Positions 1-8,315 of a DNA stretch of 46,289 bases are shown in pieces. The position numbers and the translations under genes are program-made. Every line of letters starts with the position of its first letter. Within the stretch, counting starts at the first letter, position 1. Source of the stretch: Dysgonomonas sp. Marseille-P4677 (GTDB taxonomy: Bacteria > Bacteroidota > Bacteroidia > Bacteroidales > Dysgonomonadaceae); contig NZ_JAEPKU010000019.1 of NCBI RefSeq assembly GCF_016652235.1, positions 1 through 46,289 on the forward strand, written 5' to 3'. The notes beneath the pieces are model-generated. The model did not search any database. It saw only the letters and a list, made by a program, of their open reading frames with translations, and was not told where the DNA came from.

Positions 1-103
1 TAGTTTCAATAGAGTCAGTTAGAGAGATATTGGCAGATGAGAAGCTAAACTCCTGATTTGATTCCCTGTTAAGTACAATTAATTCTTTATTTTGAGTATT
101 CAT
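1..103 (-). CDS. Partial CDS, probable biotin carboxyl carrier subunit of acyl-CoA carboxylase
   Basis: An open frame starts at the ATG complementary to 101-103 and runs off the left edge without a stop (34 codons seen, beginning MNTQNKELIVLNRES). It lies 12 bases downstream of the biotin carboxylase stop on the same strand and is read as the third gene of the carboxylase operon. In Bacteroidetes the carboxyltransferase and biotin carboxylase genes are commonly followed by a small biotin/lipoyl-attachment protein, so this is the natural guess. The biotinylation motif (AMKM) would lie outside the window, so the assignment rests on gene order only. Confidence 0.5.
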   Translation of the reverse strand, partial: MNTQNKELIVLNRESNQEFSFSSANISLTDSIET

Positions 104-115
104 GATTATTACAAA

Positions 116-1618
116 TTACATATTAGAGATTGTATTTCTTAACTTCCATAAATCCTGACCCGATTTTACATCTTCTTGTGGAGTATTTTTATCTATGAAA
201 TCGTTTACAACAAATAAAGCAGCCAGGAACTCTTCTTCTTTTTCTCGATACACCATGGTATCCATATCTTTCTCGATAAAAGATGTATCAAAAGTTCCAC
301 TTTTAAATACTTTGTTTTGAAGAACTGCTTTATCAAAAGGAATAGTTGTTTTCACACCCTTTATATGAAAATTATTCAAAGCTTTCAGAGTTTTATCAAT
401 AGCTGCATTTCGGTCTTTAGCATGTACAATAAGTTTCGCAATCATGGAGTCGAAATAAGGTGTAATTTCTGAACCAACTACAATTCCTGTGTCTATTCTC
501 ACGCCATCATCCTGAGGTAATCTCAAAGCTTTTATAACACCAAGGCATGGTGAAAAATCAGATTGTGCATCTTCAGCATTAATACGACACTCGATAGCCC
601 ATCCATTTAGTTTAACTTTGTCTTGTGTAATCGGAAGCTTCTCACCATTGGCTACTCGAATTTGGAGTTCTATTAAATCCAAACCTGTTATTATTTCCGT
701 TACAGGATGTTCTACCTGAACACGAGTATTCATTTCCATAAAAAAGAAATTCTTATTCTTATCTAATAGAAACTCTACAGTACCTAAACTTAGGTATCCG
801 GCTTCTTTTGCTAGAGCTACGGCTGCTTCGCATATTTTTTTGCGAAGAGTTTCATCCAAAGCTGATGAAGGAGCTTCTTCTAATAACTTTTGATGTTTTC
901 GTTGAATGGAGCATTCCCTTTCTCCTAAATGAATAACATTACCGTGGCTATCGGCTACGATTTGAACTTCTATATGTCGTGGATTTTCTAAATATTTTTC
1001 GATAAAAACAGCAGGGTTATTAAAAGCTGCGGATGCTTCTGATATTGCAGATAAGTACATTTGCTTCATTTCCGACTCCTTATACACGATACGCATACCT
1101 CGACCTCCACCTCCGGCACAAGCTTTTATGATAAGAGGAAAACCAATCAGCTTTGCAACCTCTTGAGCCTCATCGAAAGTTATAACACAGCCTTTACTTC
1201 CTCCTAACATTGGTACTTTCCCCTTAGCCGCAATTTCTTTTGCGATCACCTTATCTCCCATATTTTTTATAACACGGGGTGATGGGCCGATAAATATTAT
1301 CCCCTCTTCAATACAACGCACTGCAAATTGTGAGTTTTCGGAGAGGTAACCATAACCGGGATGTATTGCATCTATCTTGTTTCTTTTTGCCAGTAAGACT
1401 AGACTTTCTATATCCAGAAATTCCGGAATATTACTCTGCTCTCTATCAGGGAAATCCAAGATCTTATCCATTTTTGTTAAGTAATATGCATCAGGTTCTT
1501 TCACTGTTCTGATACCAATTGTTTCTATACCCATTTTCTTCGATGTACGAGCTATTCTTACAGCTATTTCACCTCTGTTTGCAATTAGAATGGACTTAAT
1601 TTTATCTTTTGTTTTCAT
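116..1618 (-). CDS. accC: Biotin carboxylase subunit of acyl-CoA carboxylase
   Basis: This enzyme carboxylates the biotin of the carrier subunit using ATP and bicarbonate. The 500 residues match the usual length of free-standing biotin carboxylases. The N-terminal motif LIANRGEIAVRI (about 11-22) opens the biotin carboxylase fold, the ATP-grasp glycine-rich loop KACAGGGGRGMRIV sits at 165-178, and the active-site stretch EMNTRVQVEHPVTE at 295-308 carries the conserved arginine and glutamates. The biotin carboxylase C-terminal domain follows (about 335-440), and a short tail of about 50 residues has no domain I recognise. Only 18 bases separate it from the carboxyltransferase gene upstream, and a probable carrier gene starts 12 bases downstream, so the three form one transcript under the cobalamin riboswitch at 3375-3556. 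Whether the substrate is acetyl-CoA or propionyl-CoA is set by the partner subunit. Confidence 0.93.
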   Translation of the reverse strand: MKTKDKIKSILIANRGEIAVRIARTSKKMGIETIGIRTVKEPDAYYLTKMDKILDFPDREQSNIPEFLDIESLVLLAKRNKIDAIHPGYGYLSENSQFAVRCIEEGIIFIGPSPRVIKNMGDKVIAKEIAAKGKVPMLGGSKGCVITFDEAQEVAKLIGFPLIIKACAGGGGRGMRIVYKESEMKQMYLSAISEASAAFNNPAVFIEKYLENPRHIEVQIVADSHGNVIHLGERECSIQRKHQKLLEEAPSSALDETLRKKICEAAVALAKEAGYLSLGTVEFLLDKNKNFFFMEMNTRVQVEHPVTEIITGLDLIELQIRVANGEKLPITQDKVKLNGWAIECRINAEDAQSDFSPCLGVIKALRLPQDDGVRIDTGIVVGSEITPYFDSMIAKLIVHAKDRNAAIDKTLKALNNFHIKGVKTTIPFDKAVLQNKVFKSGTFDTSFIEKDMDTMVYREKEEEFLAALFVVNDFIDKNTPQEDVKSGQDLWKLRNTISNM

Positions 1619-1636
1619 TATAACTTTACTTTTAAA

Positions 1637-3178
1637 TTAAAGAGGAAGATTCCCGTGTTTACGTTTAGGACGTAATTCTGTTTTACGTTCCAAAACTTTT
1701 AAGCAGTTGATTATTTTACTTCGGGTGAATGCGGGATCAATCACTTCATCAATATATCCTTTTTCATCTGCGATATAAGGGTTGGTTACTTCTTCCCGAT
1801 ATTTTAGAGTCAATTCTTTTTTCAAAGCAACAGGATCTTCCGATTCGGCTAATTCTTTTCTATATAAAATAGCAATAGCCCCATCTGGTCCCATTACGGC
1901 AATTTCAGCAGTAGGCCATGCAAAACTGAAATCGCCGCCAATACCTTTACTATTCATTACAATATATGCTCCTCCATATGCCTTGCGTAGAATAATAGTT
2001 ATTTTAGGAACAGATGCAAAAGTATAGGCATATAGAAGTTTTGCTCCATGGCGAATAATCCCGTCATGTTCTTGATCAGTTCCGGGTAAGAATCCGGGAA
2101 CATCTTCCAATGTTATAATCGGAATATTGAAAGCATCACAGATATTGATAAAACGAGCAGCTTTGACAGACGAATCGATGTCTAGTGTTCCCGCCATAAC
2201 TTTAGGCTGATTACCGACTATTCCTACTACCTGCCCATCCATTCGGGCAAATGCAGTAAAAATATTCATGGCATGATTCTCGGCAACTTCCAAATAATCA
2301 CCTTTATCAACTATTAGTTCTACAATATGCTTAACATCATAAGGCTTATCCGGATCTTCAGGAACAATATTTCTTAATCGTTCTTCGGTACGGTTAATTA
2401 CATCTTTCGATTTTATAAAAGGTGCATCTTCTATATTATTGGAGGGTAAATACGACAATAGTTTCTTAACTCCTAAAATTGTATTTTCATCATCATTATA
2501 AACAAAATCTGCTACTCCTGATTTTGTTCCATGCACAGATGCTCCTCCTAAATCCTCGGTGGTAACTGTTTCATTCAAGACTTCTTTTACCACATTCGGA
2601 CCTGTTACAAACATATAACTGGTGTCGGCTGTCATGAAAATGAAGTCAGTAAGTGCCGGGGAATAAACCGCACCTCCGGCAGCAGGCCCCATAATCACAG
2701 ATATCTGAGGTATAACTCCGGATGATAATACATTCCGCTTAAAAATTGCAGCATAACCATTCAGGCTGCTGATGCCTTCTTGTATACGGGCTCCTCCCGA
2801 ATCAATCAAGCCTATTATGGGTGACCCTGTTTTTAAAGCAAGATCCTGTATTTTTGCGATTTTAGAGGCATGCATAGAACCTAATGAACCTCCCAATACA
2901 TTAAAATCCTGAGAGTAAGCACATACTAATCGTCCGTTTACCCTTCCGAATCCGGTAACGACACCATCACCTAAGGCTTTGACTGTTTTTCCAAACGAAG
3001 CATTTGCCGGAGGTGTATAAGCATCCGTTTCTTCAAATGTCCCTTTATCAAAAAGTAATATGATACGTTCTCGGGCAGTCAGCTTTCCTCGCTTATGCTG
3101 TTTCTCAGAATATGCTTCGTCGTATTGCTTTGCTAATAATGCCTGACGATGCAAAAATTGTCTGTACGATTTTTTCAT
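1637..3178 (-). CDS. Acyl-CoA carboxylase carboxyltransferase, probably propionyl-CoA carboxylase beta / methylmalonyl-CoA decarboxylase alpha type
   Basis: This 513-residue protein belongs to the carboxyltransferase family that moves carboxyl groups between biotin and acyl-CoA. Visible hallmarks are GGARIQEG (about 128-135), the oxyanion-hole segment GPAAGGAVYSPAL (about 164-176), EDVPGFLPGTDQEHDGIIRHGAKLLYA in the C-terminal half (key DVPGF and the HG before AKLL) and KAYGGAYIVMNSKGIGGD. Length and motifs fit the propionyl-CoA carboxylase beta/MmdA group rather than AccD, which is about 300 residues. In propionate-producing Bacteroidetes this subunit is placed in the succinate pathway, acting on the methylmalonyl-CoA made by B12-dependent mutase. 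A cobalamin riboswitch lies about 195 bases upstream on the same strand, which fits that role. The neighbouring biotin carboxylase favours a carboxylase over a sodium-pumping decarboxylase, but the direction of the reaction cannot be read from sequence. Confidence 0.88.
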   Translation of the reverse strand: MKKSYRQFLHRQALLAKQYDEAYSEKQHKRGKLTARERIILLFDKGTFEETDAYTPPANASFGKTVKALGDGVVTGFGRVNGRLVCAYSQDFNVLGGSLGSMHASKIAKIQDLALKTGSPIIGLIDSGGARIQEGISSLNGYAAIFKRNVLSSGVIPQISVIMGPAAGGAVYSPALTDFIFMTADTSYMFVTGPNVVKEVLNETVTTEDLGGASVHGTKSGVADFVYNDDENTILGVKKLLSYLPSNNIEDAPFIKSKDVINRTEERLRNIVPEDPDKPYDVKHIVELIVDKGDYLEVAENHAMNIFTAFARMDGQVVGIVGNQPKVMAGTLDIDSSVKAARFINICDAFNIPIITLEDVPGFLPGTDQEHDGIIRHGAKLLYAYTFASVPKITIILRKAYGGAYIVMNSKGIGGDFSFAWPTAEIAVMGPDGAIAILYRKELAESEDPVALKKELTLKYREEVTNPYIADEKGYIDEVIDPAFTRSKIINCLKVLERKTELRPKRKHGNLPL

Positions 3179-3374
3179 TCTTTTATTATTGATTAAGTAA
3201 TTCTAATACTAATCAGAATCAGACATAACAAAGCCTGATCTCAAATGATCGATCGCTTACAAAAAATAAATTATATGAAGATTTTAAATAGGCACACTCC
3301 TACTAATACAACAGAAAGCCTGCTATTCATGTTCTTCAGCTTTATTTCCCGAAAGCTTTAAAACTAATTAATCT

Positions 3375-3564
3375 TGGCAGGTCTTCTGACTTGCTCCATC
3401 TTTGAACGTCCTTCCCATTCTTTGCTCGAACAGTGGATTTGAGTATTGTTCAAAGATGTTGGTGGAGCTTACAGCAGCGGGTCTGTTCAGGATTTGCACC
3501 TGATTCCCTTTTCACCACATGCTACGATCGTAGTATGCGGCACCAAAATCTGGATGCTAAGATA
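3375..3564 (-). ncRNA. Cobalamin riboswitch upstream of the acyl-CoA carboxylase operon (with probable -7 box)
   Basis: On the minus strand the B12-box core GGGAATCAGGTGCAAATC is followed by the CAGACCCGCTGCTG segment and, nearer the gene, by AAGTCAGAAGACCTGCC, the conserved 3' strand of the cobalamin aptamer. The aptamer core spans about 3375-3556. A -7-like box TATCTTAG (one mismatch to TAnnTTTG) lies at 3557-3564. The aptamer ends about 195 bases before the carboxyltransferase start. The sequence between (3179-3374) has no recognisable gene. Binding of cobalamin normally lowers expression; how this leader switches cannot be read by eye. Confidence 0.88.
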
Positions 3565-4037
3565 CCATTTTATTATAAAAAAAGAGATAATAAAACGAAT
3601 AATGTAAAAGAGTATTATTGTGAAGGAGAGTTTCACGAGCTAAGAGATGAATTAATCCCATCTTTTCTAATCTTTGAATTTCAACTCCAATTTATTCTCT
3701 ATCTGAAAGATGAGTAGTCTTTGTATAAAAAGTCTAGCTTTGTTGGTTTCCAGACCGCAAGTTTATATTCAACATTTGACTACATCATTTTTCATATTGT
3801 ATACGAGCAAAATAAGAAGGATCGTCTTTCTTTATTCAGAGTAATATCATTATATCTAATTATATTTCTGATTATTATTAAAATCAGAATGTTATGAAAA
3901 GTACGTAAAGTATTCTCTATTTTATTAGAGCAACACTCTGGTAGCGTCAAAGGTTTTATTTTACTGTATTACAATGTTTTACATAGTGGCTCTAAGGGCT
4001 TGAAATTATAACTTTATAACCAAAAATTTTCAAGATT
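3565..4037. other. Intergenic region without a recognisable gene
   Basis: This AT-rich stretch separates the riboswitch promoter from the integrase stub. Open frames crossing it are short and show no family likeness; the one reaching 3717 on the plus strand only reads through the antisense of the riboswitch. No tRNA, terminator with a clear T-tract or long repeat was seen. Confidence 0.6.
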
Positions 4038-4220
4038 ATGGGACAGAAAATGAGTAAAAAGAAAAACACGTTTTATTTATCGTGTTATCTGAAAAAATCG
4101 AATGCTTTAAAAACAGGAGAAGCCCCTATTTACCTTCGCATTACCGTAAATAAGAAAATAGCAGCAGTTAGCCTACAAATCAAATATAATATTAAAATTA
4201 ATAGATTAAATATTGGATAA
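4038..4220 (+). pseudogene. Truncated tyrosine recombinase (integrase) N-terminal stub
   Basis: The 60-codon frame contains FYLSCYLKKSNALKTGEA followed by PIYLRITVNKKIAAVSLQIK. This looks like the start of the arm-type DNA-binding domain that opens Bacteroidetes tyrosine recombinases, where a short basic lead is followed by a strand reading 'PIYLRIT.ng.r...sl.ik'. Full-length members have about 400 residues, with the core-binding and R-H-R-Y catalytic domains after this point. Here the frame ends at 4220 and nothing catalytic is seen in any frame downstream. It is read as the remnant of an integrated element, consistent with two further broken genes in the next kilobase. Confidence is moderate because the match is short. 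Confidence 0.6.
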
Positions 4221-4351
4221 TATTTACAGTATTTTCTATAAAATATTTCGTCTTTCTACTAAAGTCACGTATATTAGCATAAGTCATTGGTACAAAATAG
4301 AATGCATACAGAACTTGTTTTCGAATTTGTACCGTAGAAACAACTAAATAG

Positions 4352-4771
4352 CTGATTAAACATAGTTTATGCATTCTGTATCGAAAAGATTATAGTATCG
4401 AAGAAGTTGAAGATTGGGCTTCGTGTGGTAACGATCTTAAACATATAGCAGAATTGGTCAATAACTTGTATTTTATTGTTGCCGAGAACGAAAAATCACA
4501 AATTGTGGGATTTGCATCTATTCGCAAAGATGGATATTTGCATTCGATGTTTATTCATAAAGATCATCAAAAGCTAGGAATAGCTTCATTGCTCTATCAA
4601 GATATTGAAGATTTCGCTTACAGAAATAATATTCAATCAATAACTTCAGAAGTGAGTATAACAGCAAAAGGATTCTTTGAAAAACAAGGGTTTAAAGTGG
4701 ATGAAGAGCAAATGAGAAAGACAAACGAACTATGTTTAAAAAATTACAAGATGAGCAAAAAGCTTAGTTAA
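4352..4771 (+). pseudogene. GNAT-family N-acetyltransferase lacking its N-terminus
   Basis: The C-terminal two thirds of a GNAT fold are clear: a strand ending in VAEN and GFASI, then LHSMFIHKDHQKLGIASLLYQDIEDFA, the acetyl-CoA binding segment with a somewhat changed Q-x-x-G-x-A core (HQKLGIA), then TSEVSITAKGFFEKQGFKV, typical of small bacterial GNATs. Reading the same frame upstream gives DYSIEEVEDWA, which these proteins also share, so homology continues back to an in-frame TAG at 4349-4351. The first 20-25 residues normally present (a strand like 'IRKA...D') are missing and no ATG is available; the only start inside is a TTG at 4454. I read this as a 5'-truncated gene. An intact short protein starting at 4454 is the alternative. 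Confidence 0.6.
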
Positions 4772-4862
4772 AACTTATTATTTTTATTCTTATATTGAAT
4801 TGATTAAAGCAGTAAACTGGATATAACAATCTGAAAAACCTCATTAAGCCCATAAAAGAGAA

Positions 4863-5162
4863 CTACGTAGAATAGTATTCATTAAATTCCTAAATAGATA
4901 TTTCATTTTGAACTAATCCATTCATGGGTTCAGATAATCCGTAATTCCAAGTAACAATTTTGTCTATAGTCTTTTCAACATTGTCAGTATAAGTTGGCTC
5001 ATCCATAACAAATGGCTCCTCTTTTGAATAGAGATACTCGATTTGTTTTATATTCAAAAAAGGTAAAGAGGATTTTTCTTTCAGGAAAGATTCTAATTCA
5101 TAGAAATCCGATTGTATACGTACATCTATGTGATTGTTCCATGCTGTTTTATTTATTTCCAA
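4863..5162 (-). pseudogene. SAM-dependent methyltransferase remnant with large internal deletion and C-terminal stop
   Basis: The frame starts like a class I methyltransferase of Bacteroidetes (MEINKTAWNNHIDVRIQSDFYELESFLKEKSSL) but then jumps to what is normally close to the C-terminus: IEYLYSKEEPF, EPTYTDNVEKTIDKIV, WNYGLSEPMNGLVQNEISI. Intact relatives are about 270 residues, with the SAM-binding GxG-type motif between these parts, and none of it is present here. After the stop at 4890-4892 the same frame goes on with EFNEYYST, resembling the usual 'IEFLNEYDYSPY' ending, and then meets another stop. An internal deletion plus nonsense codons make this a decayed gene. Confidence 0.6.
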
Positions 5163-5234
5163 GAAATTTTCATGATATATTTTATTTTTTATAGAATATA
5201 TGCGAAAGATACGCTCTCTTTATAAACATCAGAT

Positions 5235-5606
5235 TCAATCCATATCCAAGCAAAATGGATGTCCTTCCGGATCAATCATTGTTCGTGAATTTTCGAAATA
5301 TTGGGAATCGGCAAGCTTTGCACCACATTCTATAGCGTATTTAACCGCCGCCTCAAGGTCTTCAACATGAAAATCCAGATGTAACATTTGTCCTTGTTTT
5401 CCAACACTCCAAGGCCACACGGGAGGCTCATACCCTTCAACCTCCTGAAAAGCTATAATAGTGCCTGATGGTGAAGTAATAGCCGCCCAACCATTCGCAT
5501 GCGGATGTGTCCATACCCATCCAAGTAGGTTGGTATAGAATGCCGCTAGCCTTCCGGCATTAGAGCAATCTATTACAACATTAAACTTTTCAATAGATAG
5601 TCTCAT
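5235..5606 (-). CDS. VOC-superfamily (glyoxalase/bleomycin-resistance-like) protein
   Basis: The 123 residues form one vicinal-oxygen-chelate unit built from two beta-alpha-beta-beta-beta modules. The first carries VVIDCSNAGRLAAFYTNLLGW and the second LHLDFHVEDLEAAVKYAIECGAKLA, ending in TMIDPEGHPFCLDMD, a signature of the Glyoxalase_6-like group. The histidine in LHLDFHV and the glutamate in DPEGHPF are plausible metal ligands. Substrate cannot be inferred; relatives include lyases, dioxygenases and antibiotic-binding proteins. It stands alone between the methyltransferase remnant and the TPR lipoprotein gene, on the same strand as both. Confidence 0.85.
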   Translation of the reverse strand: MRLSIEKFNVVIDCSNAGRLAAFYTNLLGWVWTHPHANGWAAITSPSGTIIAFQEVEGYEPPVWPWSVGKQGQMLHLDFHVEDLEAAVKYAIECGAKLADSQYFENSRTMIDPEGHPFCLDMD

Positions 5607-5883
5607 AGTTTACAGTCTTTAAATAATTTAAATAAAGGAAAATAGAATCTCCGAATATATATAAAAGTAGCTATCTTTCATAATCTGGAAACCATTTTTA
5701 GTACGAGACATCTCGTAATTTCCCAATCATAATTTACAGGATTTTATACTGTAAAATACGAAAATCGGCATATACATAACCATATTGAAGTAGATTTGCT
5801 AAAATCAATAGAATAACACGCATCAAAGAGCGGCTATTTAAAATGCCTATAGCGACTTTCGGGAAGAGGGCATCACCGAAACC

Positions 5884-7602
5884 TCAATGTATTATACTTG
5901 ATGAGGATACAAGTGGTACATCGGCATATTGCCATGCTTTGTCAAAATCAGCCTTTACTAATTTAGCTTCAGAGTCCCTTTTCTGTGACACTAACGAATT
6001 ATATAATCCGATCAATGCCCATCCATTCTTTTTCCATATTCGCAGATCCTCGCGAAATATATTTTCCGCCTCTTTCTCTTTTCCGGCTCCAAGGAACACA
6101 GCCCCTAAATGGTGTCTGACAGAGAAAAACCAATCGGGAGGTTCGTTATAATTCAGATTATCTTCTATTTGCACTGCTTCTTTGAGCAATGCAATAGCAG
6201 GATCGAATTGATTTTTTCTAGCAGCAATTTCTCCAGACAATACCTTCTCTGCAATTTGTACAAGATCTGCTGTAGTATTAATATCCCAAACCGTTATTTG
6301 CGCTAAAGAGGTGTCTTTTGCTAATATTTTCAGGGAGTTCAATTCTTTTTGAGCATTCGACAAATCATTTGCACCCAAATAGGCCATACCACGCGCATAA
6401 TGCCATATAGCATGGGGATATAACAGACCTTTTTGTGGTTGAGGCAAGGAAAAAATAGTATCCCACATTGCAAATTTTACGGCAATATAGAAGGGAATGG
6501 CATAATAATGCTGCAATGTGCCCCATCCCGGCTGATCCATAATGTCGGTAGCCGTATGTTCTTGTAGCTTTTTCGCAGCCTTCCATGCAAGTTTTGAGTT
6601 CCCCTCAAGACCAGCGGTTGCCGCCAAAAAATGGTAATTATGCGGATAATAGGTGAGCGGATAAACGCCTTGAGCATGACAGGCAGTGGTGTATAGACTA
6701 TCTACATCTATAGCCCGTAAATTGGAAAGTGTACCGAGATGATAGTCGCCGGTATTAATATAAATATGAGAAGGCATATGTACCAAGTGTCCTGCACCCG
6801 GAACCTGTGTTTCCAGTAGTTTTGCACTTGGTAGCGCTTTTTCCGGAGTGGAAGAAGATTCCAGTGCATGGATATAGAAGTGATGTGCACCCGGGTGTAT
6901 CGGATGGATTTGTATCAGATGTTCTAATACGTCAATCAGTTCCGGTGTCCAGTCTTTGGGCTTTTTTGTTTTTTTCTCATATAAATCCCAAGGGTGTAAA
7001 TCCATCAACGATTCAACATAAAGTGCTCCAATATCAGGATTAGTAGGATACTGTTCATAGACCTTTTTCATTGCTACAGCATATGCAATATCCAAATGAG
7101 ATCTATCGTCAGGAGCTTTTGCCTCATATCGGCTTGCCAGAGCTTTAATAAGGGAGATCTCCATCGGCGTACAGTTCCTAGAGAAAGACAGGGCTTTAAG
7201 GGTAGCTTCGTATGCGGATTGATAATTTTCGTTTTTCATCGCAGCATTATAATTAGGACCCAAAACGTAAGCATAACCCCAATATGCCATGGCACAGGTT
7301 GAGTCTAACCGGCTCGCTTCGTAAAAGGATCTTGCCGCTTCGGCATGATTAAATCCGTAAGACAACATCATTCCTTGATTAAAATAAGCCTGAGCTTCTT
7401 CATTATTAGTCGATATTTTGAAGTCGATACCTTCTAATCCCTTGAACAGCGGCGCTTTTTTACCTGAGGTGTACCATTCGTTATCGGTTACTTGCGTGCT
7501 ATGACAACCAGTCATCACAGAAGTTTTTTCTTTTATCTCTTTCTTGTTATTACACGAAAAGATAAGAAAAACCGAAAGCACGGAAAATATAAATCTGCTC
7601 AT
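5884..7602 (-). CDS. Tetratricopeptide-repeat lipoprotein
   Basis: The start is placed at the ATG complementary to 7600-7602 because it gives a lipoprotein signal (MSRFIFSVLSVFLIFSCNNKKE, cysteine at residue 17); the longer frame adds 17 residues with no support. The mature 556-residue protein holds scattered TPR-like helices, for example AQAYFNQGMMLSYGFNHAEAARSFYEASRLDSTCAMAYWGYAY and later KEKEAENIFREDLRIWKKNGWALIGLYNSL (shown here by position: about residues 72-115 and 515-545). Motifs such as HPGAHHFYIHALE and HMPSHIYINTGDY recur in an uncharacterised family of TPR proteins found near metal-handling or redox genes in many bacteria. It probably sits in the inner or outer membrane facing the periplasm. 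No operon partner is evident. Confidence 0.8.
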   Translation of the reverse strand: MSRFIFSVLSVFLIFSCNNKKEIKEKTSVMTGCHSTQVTDNEWYTSGKKAPLFKGLEGIDFKISTNNEEAQAYFNQGMMLSYGFNHAEAARSFYEASRLDSTCAMAYWGYAYVLGPNYNAAMKNENYQSAYEATLKALSFSRNCTPMEISLIKALASRYEAKAPDDRSHLDIAYAVAMKKVYEQYPTNPDIGALYVESLMDLHPWDLYEKKTKKPKDWTPELIDVLEHLIQIHPIHPGAHHFYIHALESSSTPEKALPSAKLLETQVPGAGHLVHMPSHIYINTGDYHLGTLSNLRAIDVDSLYTTACHAQGVYPLTYYPHNYHFLAATAGLEGNSKLAWKAAKKLQEHTATDIMDQPGWGTLQHYYAIPFYIAVKFAMWDTIFSLPQPQKGLLYPHAIWHYARGMAYLGANDLSNAQKELNSLKILAKDTSLAQITVWDINTTADLVQIAEKVLSGEIAARKNQFDPAIALLKEAVQIEDNLNYNEPPDWFFSVRHHLGAVFLGAGKEKEAENIFREDLRIWKKNGWALIGLYNSLVSQKRDSEAKLVKADFDKAWQYADVPLVSSSSIIH

Positions 7603-7919
7603 GTTAATTAGTTGAAAAATTAATATAAAAGGGGAAACAGCAATTATGGACACCAGATTGGTCTTAGCCTACAATCGGATAAAACACTATGATTATTAAT
7701 CAATTAAACAACGATATATTACAGAATGTTTGCGAAAATAGCGGATTTATCTTCAAATGAGGAAGGCAGATACTGCCAGTTTCAGCCATAGTAATATCCA
7801 CCTACTTTAGTGTAACTTAAAAATCCATCTTTTCGGTAGATAGCATGCCCTTTTAGCTTTGCCTATAAACAGTCTTTTTCTGAATAGGGTCTACTGACTT
7901 TATAGAACAACCCTTCGTC
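7603..7919. other. Intergenic region without a recognisable gene
   Basis: This stretch lies between the DUF2200 gene and the TPR lipoprotein gene, both on the minus strand. No frame of convincing length or family likeness, no structured RNA and no clear terminator was seen. Confidence 0.6.
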
Positions 7920-8270
7920 TTACTCCCTTAAAATCTTTTCCATCACTTTCCCTTTAGCTAATTCATCAATCAACTTGTCTAAGTAGCGGATCTTTTGCAT
8001 CAGTTCATCTTCGATATTTTCTACGCGATAACCGCATATTACACCTGTGATTTTGGAAGCATTCGGGTTAATTTGCGGTGCCTCGGCGAAAAAAGTCTCC
8101 AAATCACTATTTTTGTCAATTTGCTGTTGTAAGGATTGTTTATCATAGCCTGTCAACCAGAAGATAACTGTATCCACCTCTTCTTTAGTACGTCCCTTTT
8201 TCTCTGCTTTAGCTATATATAAGGGATATACATCTGAAAAGAGTATTTTAAATACTTTTGCTTTATCCAT
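7920..8270 (-). CDS. DUF2200 family protein
   Basis: The 116 residues fit the DUF2200 family along their whole length: [38 protein letters not shown] at the N-terminus, [49 protein letters not shown] at the C-terminus (cited by key parts only). The family is small, soluble and of unknown function; the fold is predicted from such sequences to be mostly helical. It is the last of four genes on the minus strand (9910 to 7920) separated by only 39-59 bases, which suggests joint transcription with DUF4256 and two PhnB-like VOC genes. Confidence 0.85.
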   Translation of the reverse strand: MDKAKVFKILFSDVYPLYIAKAEKKGRTKEEVDTVIFWLTGYDKQSLQQQIDKNSDLETFFAEAPQINPNASKITGVICGYRVENIEDELMQKIRYLDKLIDELAKGKVMEKILRE

Positions 8271-8315
8271 AAAGTTGTCGCTTGTTTACTTCAACGATTC
8301 TTTTGCATACCATAT

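Noticed and set aside
3271-3330. 19-codon minus-strand frame (MNSRLSVVLVGVCLFKIFI) between riboswitch and carboxyltransferase
   Set aside because: A leader peptide is conceivable because it is hydrophobic, but it is too short and has no visible ribosome site or relative to support it.
3433-3717. 94-codon plus-strand open frame
   Set aside because: It reads through the antisense of the cobalamin riboswitch; the encoded sequence has no protein-like pattern and the RNA structure explains the conservation.
5843-7302. Several plus- and minus-strand frames of 60-100 codons within the TPR lipoprotein gene
   Set aside because: They overlap the long TPR gene in other frames and show no family likeness; shadows of the real gene.
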